DNA from: Phytophthora vignae f. sp. vignae
Taxonomy: Eukaryota; Oomycota; Peronosporomycetes; Peronosporales; Peronosporaceae
Length of the DNA stretch: 64,000 nucleotides
Reading direction: 5' to 3'
Assembly: GCA_016169955.1 (NCBI GenBank)
Contig: JABJUM010000093.1
Location: 124,001-188,000 of the forward strand
In this document: piece by piece, positions 53,060 to 63,500 of the stretch
Position numbering within the stretch: position 1 is the first letter of the stretch
Layout: every line of letters begins with the position of its first letter
Notes under the pieces: generated by a model
Databases searched by the model: none
Told to the model about the DNA's origin: nothing
The model's input: the letters and a program-made list of their open reading frames with translations, nothing else
Position numbers and translations under genes: made by a program

Positions 53060-56000
53060 TTATCTCTTGAGGTGGCTCACGTACTTGAAGGTCAGGTAGA
53101 TGGCAATCTGCAGCACGGCCCAGATCACGATGAGGGCGGCCATGAAGTTGTACTTGCGGTTCGGGCGGAAGTCGTACGTCTCCGCGATGTAGTCGGCCAC
53201 CGTCATGTCCGTCGTGACGCCGTTGGCGGTCACAGAGATGACATCCTGGATCTCGCCGAACTGCACGCCAACCAGGGCCGCAAGCGAGTAGCTCGACGGC
53301 ATCAGGTACGTAAACCACTTGTAGCCCACCTTCATGGCAGGGCGCGGCAGCAGGTAGCCCGAGAACAGGTTGAACAGGCACGACAGCGCGCCCACAGCCA
53401 CGTTCGCCACCTTCTCGTTCGGCATCAGAGCCGACATCCACTGACCCACGAACGTACACGCCGATGTGTACAGGTAGAAGATGAACATGAAGAAGATGAA
53501 GTCGCCGCCGTTGCTGCTCCAGCCCACCAGCCAGTACTCGATCGTCACGAACAGGATGATCACCACCACCAGGTACGGGATCTCGGCAAAGAAGAGCGAC
53601 AGACTGTAGGGCAGCGGGCCGTAGTAGTTCGACATGCGCTCGCGGTAGAACACGGCGCGCTCGGCGCACGTCACCTCCAGCACCGTCATCAGGTTGATGA
53701 CACCGATAAAGTCCATGCTGTTGTAGATGAGACCGATGTGCGAGTTGATGCGCTTGACGCTGTCCGCCGACAACTGGTAGAATGTCGTGCCGAAAATGAC
53801 GGCGAAGATCGGAAACAGGAACATGCGCATGAAGTTGTACGACGGGTTGCGCCAGTACGTGAGCTGCTGCTTCTTCGTCAACGCACACAACTGGTTCCAG
53901 AATCCAGTGGCAATCGGCTTGTAGTTAAGAGTCGAGTGGCATGTGAACTCATCCGACACCTCAGCCAGCTTCAGCGTACGCTCGCGGTTCGACTTGTACA
54001 GCTCGCTGTTCTTGTACTCGACCGAGTAGTCCTTCACATCGCGGCCGATACCAGCACCGATCACCTCCAGCATGTACGTGGCCGGGTTGTACTGCGGACG
54101 GATCTCCATCGTGCCGGGGATCGACGCGAAGTACTCGAGCATCTTCACAGAGTCAACACCAAGATCACCGAAGTAAGCCGTGTAGCCACCGCGCTGCAGC
54201 AGAAGCAGGCCGTCAAACAGCTCGAAGATCGAAATGCTGGGCTGGTGGATCGTGCACAGCACTGTGCGGCCCGTGCGAGCAATCGACTGCACGCCGCGCA
54301 TAACAATCAGGGCCGAACGCGCGTCCAGGCCACTCGTAGGCTCATCCAGGAACAGGATGCTCGGGTTAGCGACCACCTCCACACCGATCGTCACGCGCTT
54401 CTTCTGCTCCACCGACAGGCTGCCGACCATGGCGCCAGAAATCGACGTCAGCTCAAGCAGGTCCAGCGTCTCGTTCACCAGGTTCATGCGCTCCTCCTCC
54501 GAGAACGTCGGCGGAAGACGAAGGTTGGCCGAGAACACAAGCGCCTCGTAGATGGAAGCAGCCTCGGAGTGGATGTCCATCTGCTCACAGTACGCCGTGA
54601 TGCGGCTGAAGTTGGACGGGTCCTTCGGCTCACCGTTCACGATGATGTCACCAACAATGCGTCCGCCAGTCTTACGGCCGGCAATCACGTCCATGAGCGT
54701 CGTCTTACCGGCACCAGTCGCACCCATGAGCGCCACCATGCGGCCAGGCTCAAAGTGAGCGGTGATGCCGTTCAGAAGCTGCTTCTCCTCGCCGGACGGC
54801 AGCGTCACGAAGTAGTTCAAATCCTTGATGCACAGGTTCGACGGCGTGAACGGGAGGCCCGAGCTGTTGCCAGACTTGGCACCATCGACAGCACCAGGGG
54901 TGGTCACCTCGACGTAGACGTTGTCCTCGTCGTCAGCCTTGTCGGTCATAGCCTTCACACTAACACCCTTGTACTTCTCGTAGCGGATGAAGTGCAGCGC
55001 CAAACCGTTCAGCGTCGTGAAGAAGAAGTAGTAGGCCAGCAGCACGATGACACCGAACCAAATGTACTCGGTGCCCTGCGAGATCGAGAAGCTGTCGAGC
55101 AGCGTCCTGCTCTCAACGGGCGTGTAGCGGTCGCTCGAGAACTCCGACAGCATGTTGCTGCGCAGCGCCCACGAGATCGGAGAGAACCAGTACATCCAGA
55201 TCCAGTAGTCCGGGATCAGGTCGGCCAGGATAATGTTACCCGAGAACAACAGGAAGAAGCTCACGGAGATCGAAGCCAGGGCCTGGCCAACCGTGATACT
55301 GGGCGACAGCGCACTCAGCATCGTCATGTACGCGCTGATGGCGTGCTGGAAGCACACGAGCACCAGGAAGAACACGATGTACTTCTCGAACGTGCGCGTC
55401 AGTCCGCTCATGAAGTAGAAGAACGTGCCGAGGATGAACGAGACGATGAGGTTGACTGGAATCTGCACCACACTCTCCGCTATGGCGTACGAGGTCGTGC
55501 GGAAAAAGTTGCGCGCGCGCTGCTTGTAGAAAACCTTGCGCAGCTGGAACGAAATCGTGATCTGCTGCCACGCCTGACGCTGGAACAGCGCGATGCTGAA
55601 GAAGATCATGCGCAGGTAGTACGTCGAGCTCACGTTGAAGTAGATCATGCCCATGACAAGGCCGACGATGATGGCCTCAATGACCTTGCCCCACAGAAGC
55701 GGGGGGTCACGCAGCCAGATGAGCTTCTGCCGGTTCAGCAGCAGCATGGTGCTCGGGAGGAACGCCAGGCCGAACTCGGACTTCTCCTTGGAGCGGGCCA
55801 GGTTGGCCACACTCTTGGCCTTCTTAAAGTCCTCGGGGCTCTCGAACTGGTGCTCGTTGAAGCCCTTGCTGATGGCCTCATGCGTCTTGTGGTAGATGCT
55901 CGACTGGCAAAAAAGATTGTTGAAGTCTTCCGACGTCACGGGCAGATCCTTGTTCGGGATCGCTCCGTTCGAGTAGCGGTGGCCGCGGCCCGACGTCACC

Positions 56001-57136
56001 TCAATGAGGAAGTCGGCCGGGTCCACACGGGGCGGGCACGTGAAGCCAAGGCCCTGGAAGTAGTCCAGGATCTCAGTTCGCGGGCCGTGGTACACCATGT
56101 GGCCCTCGTTGACCATCAAGATGTCGTCGAACATCTCCACGACCTCGGGCGTCGGCTGCAGCAGCGCCACAATGACGGAACCGCCCAGCGTCTTGCACCA
56201 GGTGCGCATGGACTTGACGATGTCGAAGGTAGCGGCACTGTCGAGACCCGTGGAGATCTCGTCACACAGGAACAAGCTCTGGCCACCGACCAGAACCTCA
56301 CCGACAGTGACACGCTTGCGCTCACCACCGCTGACACCACGCAGCAGAGCGTCACCGACGACGGTGTCGGCGCAGTTCTCGAGACCCAGAATCTGCAGAA
56401 GCAGCTCCGTGCGGAGAGCGGCGATCTCGCGCATCTCCTCGGGCTGGTCCTCAGGCCGGCCGTTGACGCACATGTCGGCGAACTTGAACGTCTCCCTCAC
56501 CGTCAGCGTCGGGATGTGGTTGTCCATCTGATCGACAAGGCCCACGAGCTTGATGAGGTCGATCTCATCGCCACGAAGACCCGAGTACAGGATCTCGCCG
56601 CCGATCTCCGTCTGCTTGTTGTCCTGCAGCTTGCCGGCCAGGGCCTTCAGGAACGTCGACTTGCCGGCGCCGGGGTTGGCCAGGATCAGCGTCATCGAGC
56701 CCGGCTTGATGATGCCGCTCATCGGGTGCAGCGCGTGCTTGGTCGTCATTGGCACCTTCTGCCACGGCGTGAAGATGGAGCTCAGGTGCGAGCCGACAGT
56801 GCCGATCGCGCCCACCTCGGCCGGGACCTGCACCGAGAAGGACAGGTTCTCGAAGCGCACCTCAGGCGTGGGCAGCTGCAGGTTGATCTTGCGGGACAGG
56901 TGGTCGTACTTCTTGTAGAACCGCTCGAGGCCGCCGTTAAGCATGGACTCGAGGTTGTCCGTGCGCAGCGTACTGTAGCGACTGGCCATGGTGTCGCCAG
57001 CGCCGTGCGAGTACGGGTCCTGCAGGCTGCGGAAGTTGAGCGAGCGGTAGACCTCCGGCACCTGCTCGCCGGCGTCGTTGGCCTCCGGCTGGAGGAGGCT
57101 GGCCGTGGCCTCGTTCTTCTTGTCCTCCGTGGCCAT
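53060..57136 (-). CDS. PDR-type (ABCG) ABC transporter, intact
   Basis: This encodes 1,358 residues from the ATG at 57136 (MATEDKKNEATASLL). The frame is open to 57976, but upstream residues do not look coding and the paralogues start here. NBD1: Walker A ANPGAGKST at 153-161, signature VSGGERKRV at 268-276, Walker B LFLCDEIS with Asp at 292. Then a first membrane domain (segments such as VIEAIIVGLVMGMIYFNV), NBD2 with GATGAGKTT at about 805-813, LSVEQKKRV, LFLDEPTSGLDARSA near 927-941, and a second membrane domain ending TFKYVSHLKR. Full-size PDR pumps sit in the plasma membrane and use ATP to export lipophilic toxins and drugs; NBD1 Walker A keeps the canonical Lys. It is the only complete gene of the minus-strand cluster, and its stop-position residue is Trp (QKLIWLRDPP). 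Confidence 0.95.
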   Translation of the reverse strand: MATEDKKNEATASLLQPEANDAGEQVPEVYRSLNFRSLQDPYSHGAGDTMASRYSTLRTDNLESMLNGGLERFYKKYDHLSRKINLQLPTPEVRFENLSFSVQVPAEVGAIGTVGSHLSSIFTPWQKVPMTTKHALHPMSGIIKPGSMTLILANPGAGKSTFLKALAGKLQDNKQTEIGGEILYSGLRGDEIDLIKLVGLVDQMDNHIPTLTVRETFKFADMCVNGRPEDQPEEMREIAALRTELLLQILGLENCADTVVGDALLRGVSGGERKRVTVGEVLVGGQSLFLCDEISTGLDSAATFDIVKSMRTWCKTLGGSVIVALLQPTPEVVEMFDDILMVNEGHMVYHGPRTEILDYFQGLGFTCPPRVDPADFLIEVTSGRGHRYSNGAIPNKDLPVTSEDFNNLFCQSSIYHKTHEAISKGFNEHQFESPEDFKKAKSVANLARSKEKSEFGLAFLPSTMLLLNRQKLIWLRDPPLLWGKVIEAIIVGLVMGMIYFNVSSTYYLRMIFFSIALFQRQAWQQITISFQLRKVFYKQRARNFFRTTSYAIAESVVQIPVNLIVSFILGTFFYFMSGLTRTFEKYIVFFLVLVCFQHAISAYMTMLSALSPSITVGQALASISVSFFLLFSGNIILADLIPDYWIWMYWFSPISWALRSNMLSEFSSDRYTPVESRTLLDSFSISQGTEYIWFGVIVLLAYYFFFTTLNGLALHFIRYEKYKGVSVKAMTDKADDEDNVYVEVTTPGAVDGAKSGNSSGLPFTPSNLCIKDLNYFVTLPSGEEKQLLNGITAHFEPGRMVALMGATGAGKTTLMDVIAGRKTGGRIVGDIIVNGEPKDPSNFSRITAYCEQMDIHSEAASIYEALVFSANLRLPPTFSEEERMNLVNETLDLLELTSISGAMVGSLSVEQKKRVTIGVEVVANPSILFLDEPTSGLDARSALIVMRGVQSIARTGRTVLCTIHQPSISIFELFDGLLLLQRGGYTAYFGDLGVDSVKMLEYFASIPGTMEIRPQYNPATYMLEVIGAGIGRDVKDYSVEYKNSELYKSNRERTLKLAEVSDEFTCHSTLNYKPIATGFWNQLCALTKKQQLTYWRNPSYNFMRMFLFPIFAVIFGTTFYQLSADSVKRINSHIGLIYNSMDFIGVINLMTVLEVTCAERAVFYRERMSNYYGPLPYSLSLFFAEIPYLVVVIILFVTIEYWLVGWSSNGGDFIFFMFIFYLYTSACTFVGQWMSALMPNEKVANVAVGALSCLFNLFSGYLLPRPAMKVGYKWFTYLMPSSYSLAALVGVQFGEIQDVISVTANGVTTDMTVADYIAETYDFRPNRKYNFMAALIVIWAVLQIAIYLTFKYVSHLKR

Positions 57137-58437
57137 GGCGTTGGTCGTCTTGGTCGGGACTGGTGGGAGGCTCTTCGATTCGGATGGGGGGCGGGCGAAG
57201 CTTGGGGCTGGGCGTCCTCCGAGGCAAATTGAAGAGTGAGGAGCCGAGACGAGAGGCGGCAGCGTGCGGGGCCTTGGTGAAGGTGGTGGTAGATGACAGC
57301 GCCGATTGATGGGCGTTCTGATAGGCTGGCTGTATGGAGCGACACAGCAAGGCCACGTCCGCTTCGCGACAACACGACGAGCCCAGCTGGTGCAAGGGCT
57401 GGGGCAGCTCGCTGAAGTTGCGTGTGTGCCTATCGCCACGGCTGACATGGCAAAAGATTCTCTCCTCCTCGGCCGGGGAAGGCCCGCGAACACGCCGACG
57501 GACGGCACCGCGACCAGAAAGCGTTTGACACAGCGTTGCTGCACCGGCAGGAGGAGGCGGATCGGCAGATGGTGAAGTTCACCGTGAACGACGCGCTGCG
57601 ATGAGTACTGTAAGACGGACGAAAGCGTTCTCTCGGCTCGCTCGCGCGCTAATCGGCGAAACAGCCGTCTAGCGTGGCTAGAGACAATGCGGAGGGGCCT
57701 TGTTCCGGCTTCGTGATTGAACAGTTCAATCGGCAAAGCGCCGGAGGCAAGGGTTCCCAGCCTTGTCGGCCTGCACAGACGAAAGGAGAGAACGACGCCA
57801 CGCTTGCGGCTTAGCGAGAGCATGCCATAGTTCTTGTTACATGTATTGACTGTAGAGCGCGAGCGTTCGGTGTTCGGGGCCAGCCAGCCAGTGAGGAGCG
57901 AGCAGCCGCGAGCCCAAAACGATATCTTTGTTATTTTGGGAAGGTAGGTAATGTCCCCATACTGAGAACAAGTCACATCGCATAGCCTGGACGCAAGGGA
58001 TCGGCTATGTTTATCTTGGGCACCTCACGTGCGAAATATTGGGCAATCCTTTTCGCTCGGACCGGATCTCCCATTCACAGCCGTCGCTGGGCAAAGCCCC
58101 GGGCCAAATACGTAGGTTCACGACGCCTTGCTCGGGCTGAAGCGTGAGCATGCATCGCTGGGATCCGCAGCAGCTTGGGCCGGAGAAAGCAGACTGCGCT
58201 AGCAACGAGCGCCGAGTAGGTAGCATGACTGTATCTGTTATTTGGCACCGGTATTATGATAACTTCAGAAAGCGGCTCACACACAGGTCCACGTGGGTCA
58301 TGGGGCCATCTCGATATTGTTGCTCCTCCCATCGGAGCCCAAGTGTCGGCGCTCCCGTAACGTGTACAGTATGTATTAGCCTGCGCTGTTCTGCATCTTG
58401 CTCACTTGCTTGCCCGGCGCTTGCGACCGCGACAATG
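57137..58437. other. Upstream region of intact ABC gene
   Basis: This is divergent intergenic DNA between the minus-strand array and the plus-strand transporter. No gene is supported; frames in it are short and lack family features. Confidence 0.4.
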
Positions 58438-58520
58438 CCTCGATAGTCGGCTCCCCGACGGTCTGGACCAGACCGTCGGGGAGCCGACTATCGAGGCTAC
58501 ATCCAGACTCTGGATGTAGC
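58438..58520. repeat. Two adjoining perfect hairpins
   Basis: 58438-58466 and 58468-58496 are exact 29-base reverse complements around a single A (arms start cctcgatagtcggctccccg). The next hairpin, 58496-58520, has 11-base arms (gctacatccag, ctggatgtagc) around act and shares one base with the first. There is no U-run or adjacent gene end, so a simple terminator is unlikely. Confidence 0.9.
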
Positions 58521-58848
58521 GCTGCAAGCTGGTCTCGTGCGCTCGTGCTCGTCAACAGCGCGGAGTCATTTCAGCTGTGGTAACCAAGTTGCATGAGGAG
58601 GCAGAAGGCGCAATGGCGGCAGTGCTGCACGTACATCGTAGAGGACAAAGCACTTCGCTTATCCCGCTAGCGCCATTCGACGACGCCAAGTCTTGGCCCA
58701 CGAAGCTGCTCACGCGTGAACTTCAACGCAGAGAGCACTGCCGATGGTGGATACCCCGACCGGTCAACTTGCAGCGCGTTGCCCGTGGCGCCAGAACGAG
58801 CCGCTCGGCGGGCACCAGCTGCATGAAGCTCCAATGCTAGCGCGAGCT
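58521..58848. other. Intergenic, nothing recognised
   Basis: A short stretch between the hairpins and the MULE insertion with no supported feature. Confidence 0.4.
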
Positions 58849-59045
58849 CCTTTAGCAGAGGAAACTCCAAAACCCGCATACTTGAGTTTCAAAACAACAA
58901 AACCCGCATACTTCTACAAAACCCGCATGCTGGCAACAGATGTCCGAAGAATCAGACAAAGCAGGAATAGCTATAAATAAATAAGCATGCGAAGGTCTCT
59001 CAGCTTATCTGTAGCAAAAAGTAACTCTCCTCGTGTCCCGAAGGC

Positions 59046-59936
59046 ATGGTGTCTCTGGAGCGTGGGCAGACCTTCAAGAATGGAGAGGAGGCCAAGTACG
59101 CCATCCAAGACTGCGCTCTATCAGTGAGCAAGAGAGTCAAGGTCCAAAGGAGCGGTGGGGGTCACAAGAAGTTCGTCTGCTCTGTCTCGCGCGTCGGCAA
59201 GATCCCTCCGTTCCGGCGTACTGTGGACTTAGATGGCAATCGCTGCACTTGCACATACATGGATCAGTACCAGATTCCATGCAAGCACATGCTTGCCGTA
59301 CTAAATGCCGTAGGTGAGCTGGAGTCGGCTTATTCTCGCTTCGGATCTTGTTACATGGTTGAAAGCTACTCAAAGGCGTTTGCCGAAGCATCCGTACTGA
59401 TCCCCGCTTCCACCGAGCTTACTAGCGCCCCGCTCCTACCTGCCCAGCGAAAGGAAACTTTCCGTGGAAGAAAGCGCGTCAAACGAATCCCTAGTGCTGG
59501 TGAAAGCAGACCGACTCGTGCTCAACGCTGCACAAACTGCGGGGAATCCAACCACAATCGCAAAACATGCAAGAAGCCGCCTCAGATTGTGGTCGCGGTT
59601 GCTGTAAACACCACCAGGAGCACTACCCCGACTACCTGCACTACCCCGACTACCTCGACTACCTGCACTACCAGCACGAACTCGAATAGCGGCACTACCC
59701 CGACTACCTCGACTACCTGCACTACCAGCACGAACTCGAATAGCGGCACTACCCCGACTACCTCGACTACCTGCACTACCAGCACGAACTCGACCAGCGG
59801 CACTACCCCGACTACCAGCACTTCCTGTAGTGCGAGTACCAGTTCGCCTCTGACTACCACCAGATCGACTGCTCACACAAGTCCCATGGCTGCAAGGACC
59901 GGCTCCACTCCACGAACCAGCACGACGACCTCTTGA
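59046..59936 (+). CDS. MULE-encoded DNA-binding/SWIM/zinc-knuckle protein lacking catalytic core
   Basis: An intact frame of 296 residues within the deleted MULE. Residues 1-45 look like the N-terminal MULE domain (ERGQTFKNGEEAKYAIQDCA, then KKFVCSV). After only about 15 residues comes a SWIM zinc finger, CTCTYMDQYQIPCKHML (about 75-92), which in a full transposase lies hundreds of residues later, so the DDE core has been deleted in frame. Then follow a basic segment (RGRKRVKR), a CCHC knuckle CTNCGESNHNRKTC (about 161-174), and a Thr/Ser-rich tail with an 18-residue unit repeated three times. It may bind the TIR repeats without cutting and so compete with a full transposase; that is inference. 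The alternative is a passively decaying remnant. Confidence 0.75.
   Translation: MVSLERGQTFKNGEEAKYAIQDCALSVSKRVKVQRSGGGHKKFVCSVSRVGKIPPFRRTVDLDGNRCTCTYMDQYQIPCKHMLAVLNAVGELESAYSRFGSCYMVESYSKAFAEASVLIPASTELTSAPLLPAQRKETFRGRKRVKRIPSAGESRPTRAQRCTNCGESNHNRKTCKKPPQIVVAVAVNTTRSTTPTTCTTPTTSTTCTTSTNSNSGTTPTTSTTCTTSTNSNSGTTPTTSTTCTTSTNSTSGTTPTTSTSCSASTSSPLTTTRSTAHTSPMAARTGSTPRTSTTTS
59639..59800 (+). repeat. 54-bp coding minisatellite, three units
   Basis: Units 59639-59692, 59693-59746 and 59747-59800 each encode 18 residues (TTPTTSTTCTTSTNSNSG; the last has TSG at the end). A fourth partial unit follows. The length is a multiple of three, so the reading frame is kept. Confidence 0.9.
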
Positions 59937-60158
59937 AGGACCCGTTTGACTTGAACACGAACGCAGCTCCAGCTAGCTGTGCGTGAGAGAGAGGAAGGAG
60001 AACTTGCATACGTTTGTATTATATTTTTTACAGCTCCCAACCGAAGTGTTTCTGATTCTACGGACATCTGTTGCCAGTATGCGGGTTTTGTAGAAGTATG
60101 CGGGTTTTGTTGTTTTGAAACTCAAGTATGCGGGTTTTGGAGTTTCCTCCCTTTAGCA

Positions 60159-60569
60159 AACCGGCAAATCGCCCACAGCACCGCGGGCAGCTGGCGCCGC
60201 TGACGGCTCCACGGCTCCACCAAAAACTGCGGTTATTGCGTGATGGGCCATTTCAACCGCCCCCATATGCGATAGTACGAAATTGATTTTGACAATCCAT
60301 GTTATATTAAAGTCAACTCTTGCTCTTTTGGCTAGGTCGAGTCAAGTCGTTATCATTTTTTTCAAATGGCTATAAGTTCTTGTAGTTACTATATGTTCGT
60401 ACTTAAAAGAAATACCTTCAAAGGTCGCGCGCACTTCAACGTGGCCAGCGACTCTTGGGTTGACTATAGAGCATCCATGTTCGACTTCGAGTCGGGCTCT
60501 GCCTGCGCTCAGTCCGCTCGGCCACTTACGCTTTTGCGCCGCCCCGAGCAAGTCGATCCACCAGCGAAG
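60159..60569. other. Upstream region of plus-strand ABC gene
   Basis: No gene is present. The target-site copy of the MULE is at its left edge. Transcription signals were not resolved. Confidence 0.4.
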
Positions 60570-63500
60570 ATGGCGACGGACGAGGCCAAGTTGAAGCTGC
60601 TGCAGCCCGAGGCGGGCGACGCCGGCGAGCAGGTGCCCGACGTGTACCGCTCGCTCAACTTCCGCAGCCTGCAGGACCCGTACTCGCACGGTGCCGGCGA
60701 CACCATGGCCAGTCGCTACAGCACGCTGCGGGCCGACGACCTCGAGACGATGCTCAACGGCGGCCTCGAGCGCTTCTACAAGAAGTACGACCACCTGTCC
60801 CGCAAGATCAACCTGCAGCTGCCCACGCCTGAGGTGCGCTTCGAGAACCTGTCCTTCTCGGTGCAGGTCCCGGCTGAGGTGGGCGCCTACGGCACAGTGG
60901 GCTCGCACCTGAGCTCCATCTTCACGCCGTGGCAGAAGGTGCCAATGACGACCAAGCACGCGCTGCACCCGATGAGCGGCATCATCAAGCCGGGCTCGAT
61001 GACGCTGATCCTGGCCAACCCCGGCGCCGGCAAGTCGACGTTCCTGAAGGCCCTGGCCGGCAAGCTGCAGGACAACAAGCAGACGGAGATCGGCGGCGAG
61101 ATCCTGTACTCGGGTCTTCGTGGCGATGAGATCGACCTCATCAAGCTCGTGGGCCTTGTCGATCAGATGGACAACCACATCCCGACGCTGACGGTGAGGG
61201 AGACGTTCAAGTTCGCCGACATGTGCGTCAACGGCCGGCCTGAGGACCAGCCCGAGGAGATGAGGGACATCGCGGCCCTGAGGACCGAGCTCTTCACCCA
61301 GATTTTGGGCCTGGAGGAGTGTGCTGATACTGTGGTGGGCGACGCTCTGCTGCGTGGTGTCAGCGGTGGTGAACGCAAGCGCGTGACTATTGGCGAGGTG
61401 CTGGTGGGCGGCCAGAGTCTGTTCCTGTGTGACGAGATCTCGACGGGTCTGGACAGTGCCGCAACCTTTGACATCGTCAAGTCCATGCACACGTGGTGCA
61501 AGACGCTGGGCGGCTCGGTGGTGATCGCTCTGCTGCAGCCGACGCCTGAAGTCGTGGAGATGTTCGACGACATTCTGATGGTCAACGAGGGATGCATGGT
61601 CTACCATGGGCCGAGGACGGAAATCTTGAACTACTTCGAGGGCCACGGCTTCACGTGTCCTCCCCGTGTAGACCCGGCCGACTTCCTGATTGAAGTGACC
61701 TCGGGCCGCGGCCACCGCTACTCGAACGGAGCGATCCCGAACAAGGATCTGCCCGTGACGTCGGAAGACTTCAACAATCTTTTTTGCCAGTCGAGCATCT
61801 ACCGCAAGACGCATGAGGCCATCAGCAAGGGCTTCAACGAGCACCAGTTCGAAAGCGCTGAAGACTTCAAGAAGGCCAAGAGTGTGGCCAACCTGGCCCG
61901 CTCCAAGGAGAAGTCCGAGTTCGGCCTGGCGTTCCTCCCGAGCACCATGCTGCTGCTGAACCGGCAGAAGCTCATCTGGCTGCGTGACCCCCCGCTTCTG
62001 TGGGGCAAGGTCATTGAGGCCATCATCGTGGGCCTAGTGCTCGGCATGATCTACTTCAACGTGAGCTCGACGTACTACCTGCGCATGATCTTCTTCAGCA
62101 TCGCGCTGTTCCAGCGTCAGGCGTGGCAGCAGATCACGATTTCGTTCCAGCTGCGCAAGGTTTTCTACAAGCAGCGCGCGCGCAACTTTTTCCGCACGAC
62201 CTCGTACGCCATAGCGGAGAGTGTGGTGCAGATTCCAGTCAACCTCATCGTCTCGTTCATCCTCGGCACGTTCTTCTACTTCATGAGCGGACTGACGCGC
62301 ACGTTCGAGAAGTACATCGTGTTCTTCCTGGTGCTCGTGTGCTTCCAGCACGCCATCAGCGCGTACATGACGATGCTGAGTGCGCTGTCGCCCAGTATCA
62401 CGGTTGGCCAGGCCCTGGCTTCGATCTCCGTGAGCTTCTTCCTGTTGTTCTCGGGTAACATTATCCTGGCCGACCTGATCCCGGACTACTGGATCTGGAT
62501 GTACTGGTTCTCTCCGATCTCGTGGGCGCTGCGCAGCAACATGCTGTCGGAGTTCTCGAGCGACCGCTACACGCCCGTTGAGAGCAGGACGCTGCTCGAC
62601 AGCTTCTCGATCTCGCAGGGCACCGAGTACATTTGGTTCGGTGTCATCGTGCTGCTGGCCTACTACTTCTTCTTCACGACGCTGAACGGTTTGGCGCTGC
62701 ACTTCATCCGCTACGAGAAGTACAAGGGTGTTAGTGTGAAGGCTATGACCGACAAGGCTGACGACGAGGACAACGTCTACGTCCAAGTGAAGACCCCAGG
62801 TGCAGCTGATCAAGCCTCGGTGGGAGCGAAGGGTGGTGGCCTCCCGTTCACACCTTCAAACCTGTGCATCAAGGACTTGGACTACTACGTGACACTTTCG
62901 TCCGGCGAAGAGCGGCAACTGCTCCAGAAGATCACGGCACACTTCGAGCCGGGCCGCATGGTGGCGCTCATGGGCGCGACCGGTGCTGGCAAGACGACGC
63001 TAATGGATGTGATCGCTGGCCGAAAGACCGGTGGCCGCATCGTGGGCGACATCTACGTGAACGGCGAGCTCAAGGACCCGGCCAACTTCAGCCGCATCAC
63101 GGCCTACTGCGAGCAGATGGACATCCACTCGGAGGCTGCGACGATCTACGAGGCGCTTGTGTTCTCGGCCAACCTTCGTCTTCCCCAGAACTTCACCTTG
63201 GAAGAGCGCATGAACCTGGTACACGAAACTCTGGATCTACTCGAGTTAACGGCAATCTCCGGTGAAATGGTGGGCCGTTTGTCCGTGGAGCAGAAGAAGC
63301 GCGTCACGATTGGCGTTGAGGTGGTGTCGAACCCGAGCATCTTGTTCCTGGATGAGCCTACGAGCGGCCTGGACGCGCGTTCGGCCTTGATCGTTATGCG
63401 CGGTGTGCAGTCGATTGCTCGCACGGGCCGCACAGTGCTGTGTACGATCCACCAGCCGAGTATCTCGATCTTCGAGCTGTTTGATGGTCTTCTTTTACTC

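Larger units (their letters stand above)
33635..55489. repeat. Tandem array, exact 6,591-bp period
   Basis: Matching landmarks recur at +6591 and +13182: the TAG at 35942/42533/49124, palindrome start 37517/44108/50699, and gene ends 39878/46469/53060. The period begins where copy 1 becomes like the others (about 33635) and ends where copy 4 diverges (a base change at 55489, fully by 55666). That is about 3.3 units. I saw no difference between units in the stretches compared by eye. Confidence 0.9.
58858..60149 (+). mobile_element. Internally deleted MULE with 9-bp TSD
   Basis: CCTTTAGCA is repeated exactly at 58849-58857 and 60150-60158. The termini are about 100-bp inverted repeats starting gaggaaactccaaaacccgc; each has three copies of aaaacccgcat (with small changes). 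The 9-bp duplication, long TIR and encoded SWIM protein identify a Mutator-like element of 1,292 bp. The catalytic transposase core is missing. The intact duplication and well-matched TIRs indicate recent insertion into the region between two divergent ABC genes. Confidence 0.92.

Noticed and set aside
52946..57232. Plus-strand frame of 1,428 codons opposite the ABC transporter, with similar ones at 33554, 39764 and 46355
   Set aside because: It is the antisense of a clearly functional ABC gene, is His/Arg/Gln/Val-rich without domains, and results from GC-rich codon use.
57137..57976. N-terminal extension of the intact ABC transporter
   Set aside because: The frame is open but lacks conservation with the other copies, which begin at the equivalent of 57136.
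60342..61844. Minus-strand frame of 500 codons
   Set aside because: Antisense of the plus-strand ABC transporter; same composition as the other shadows.
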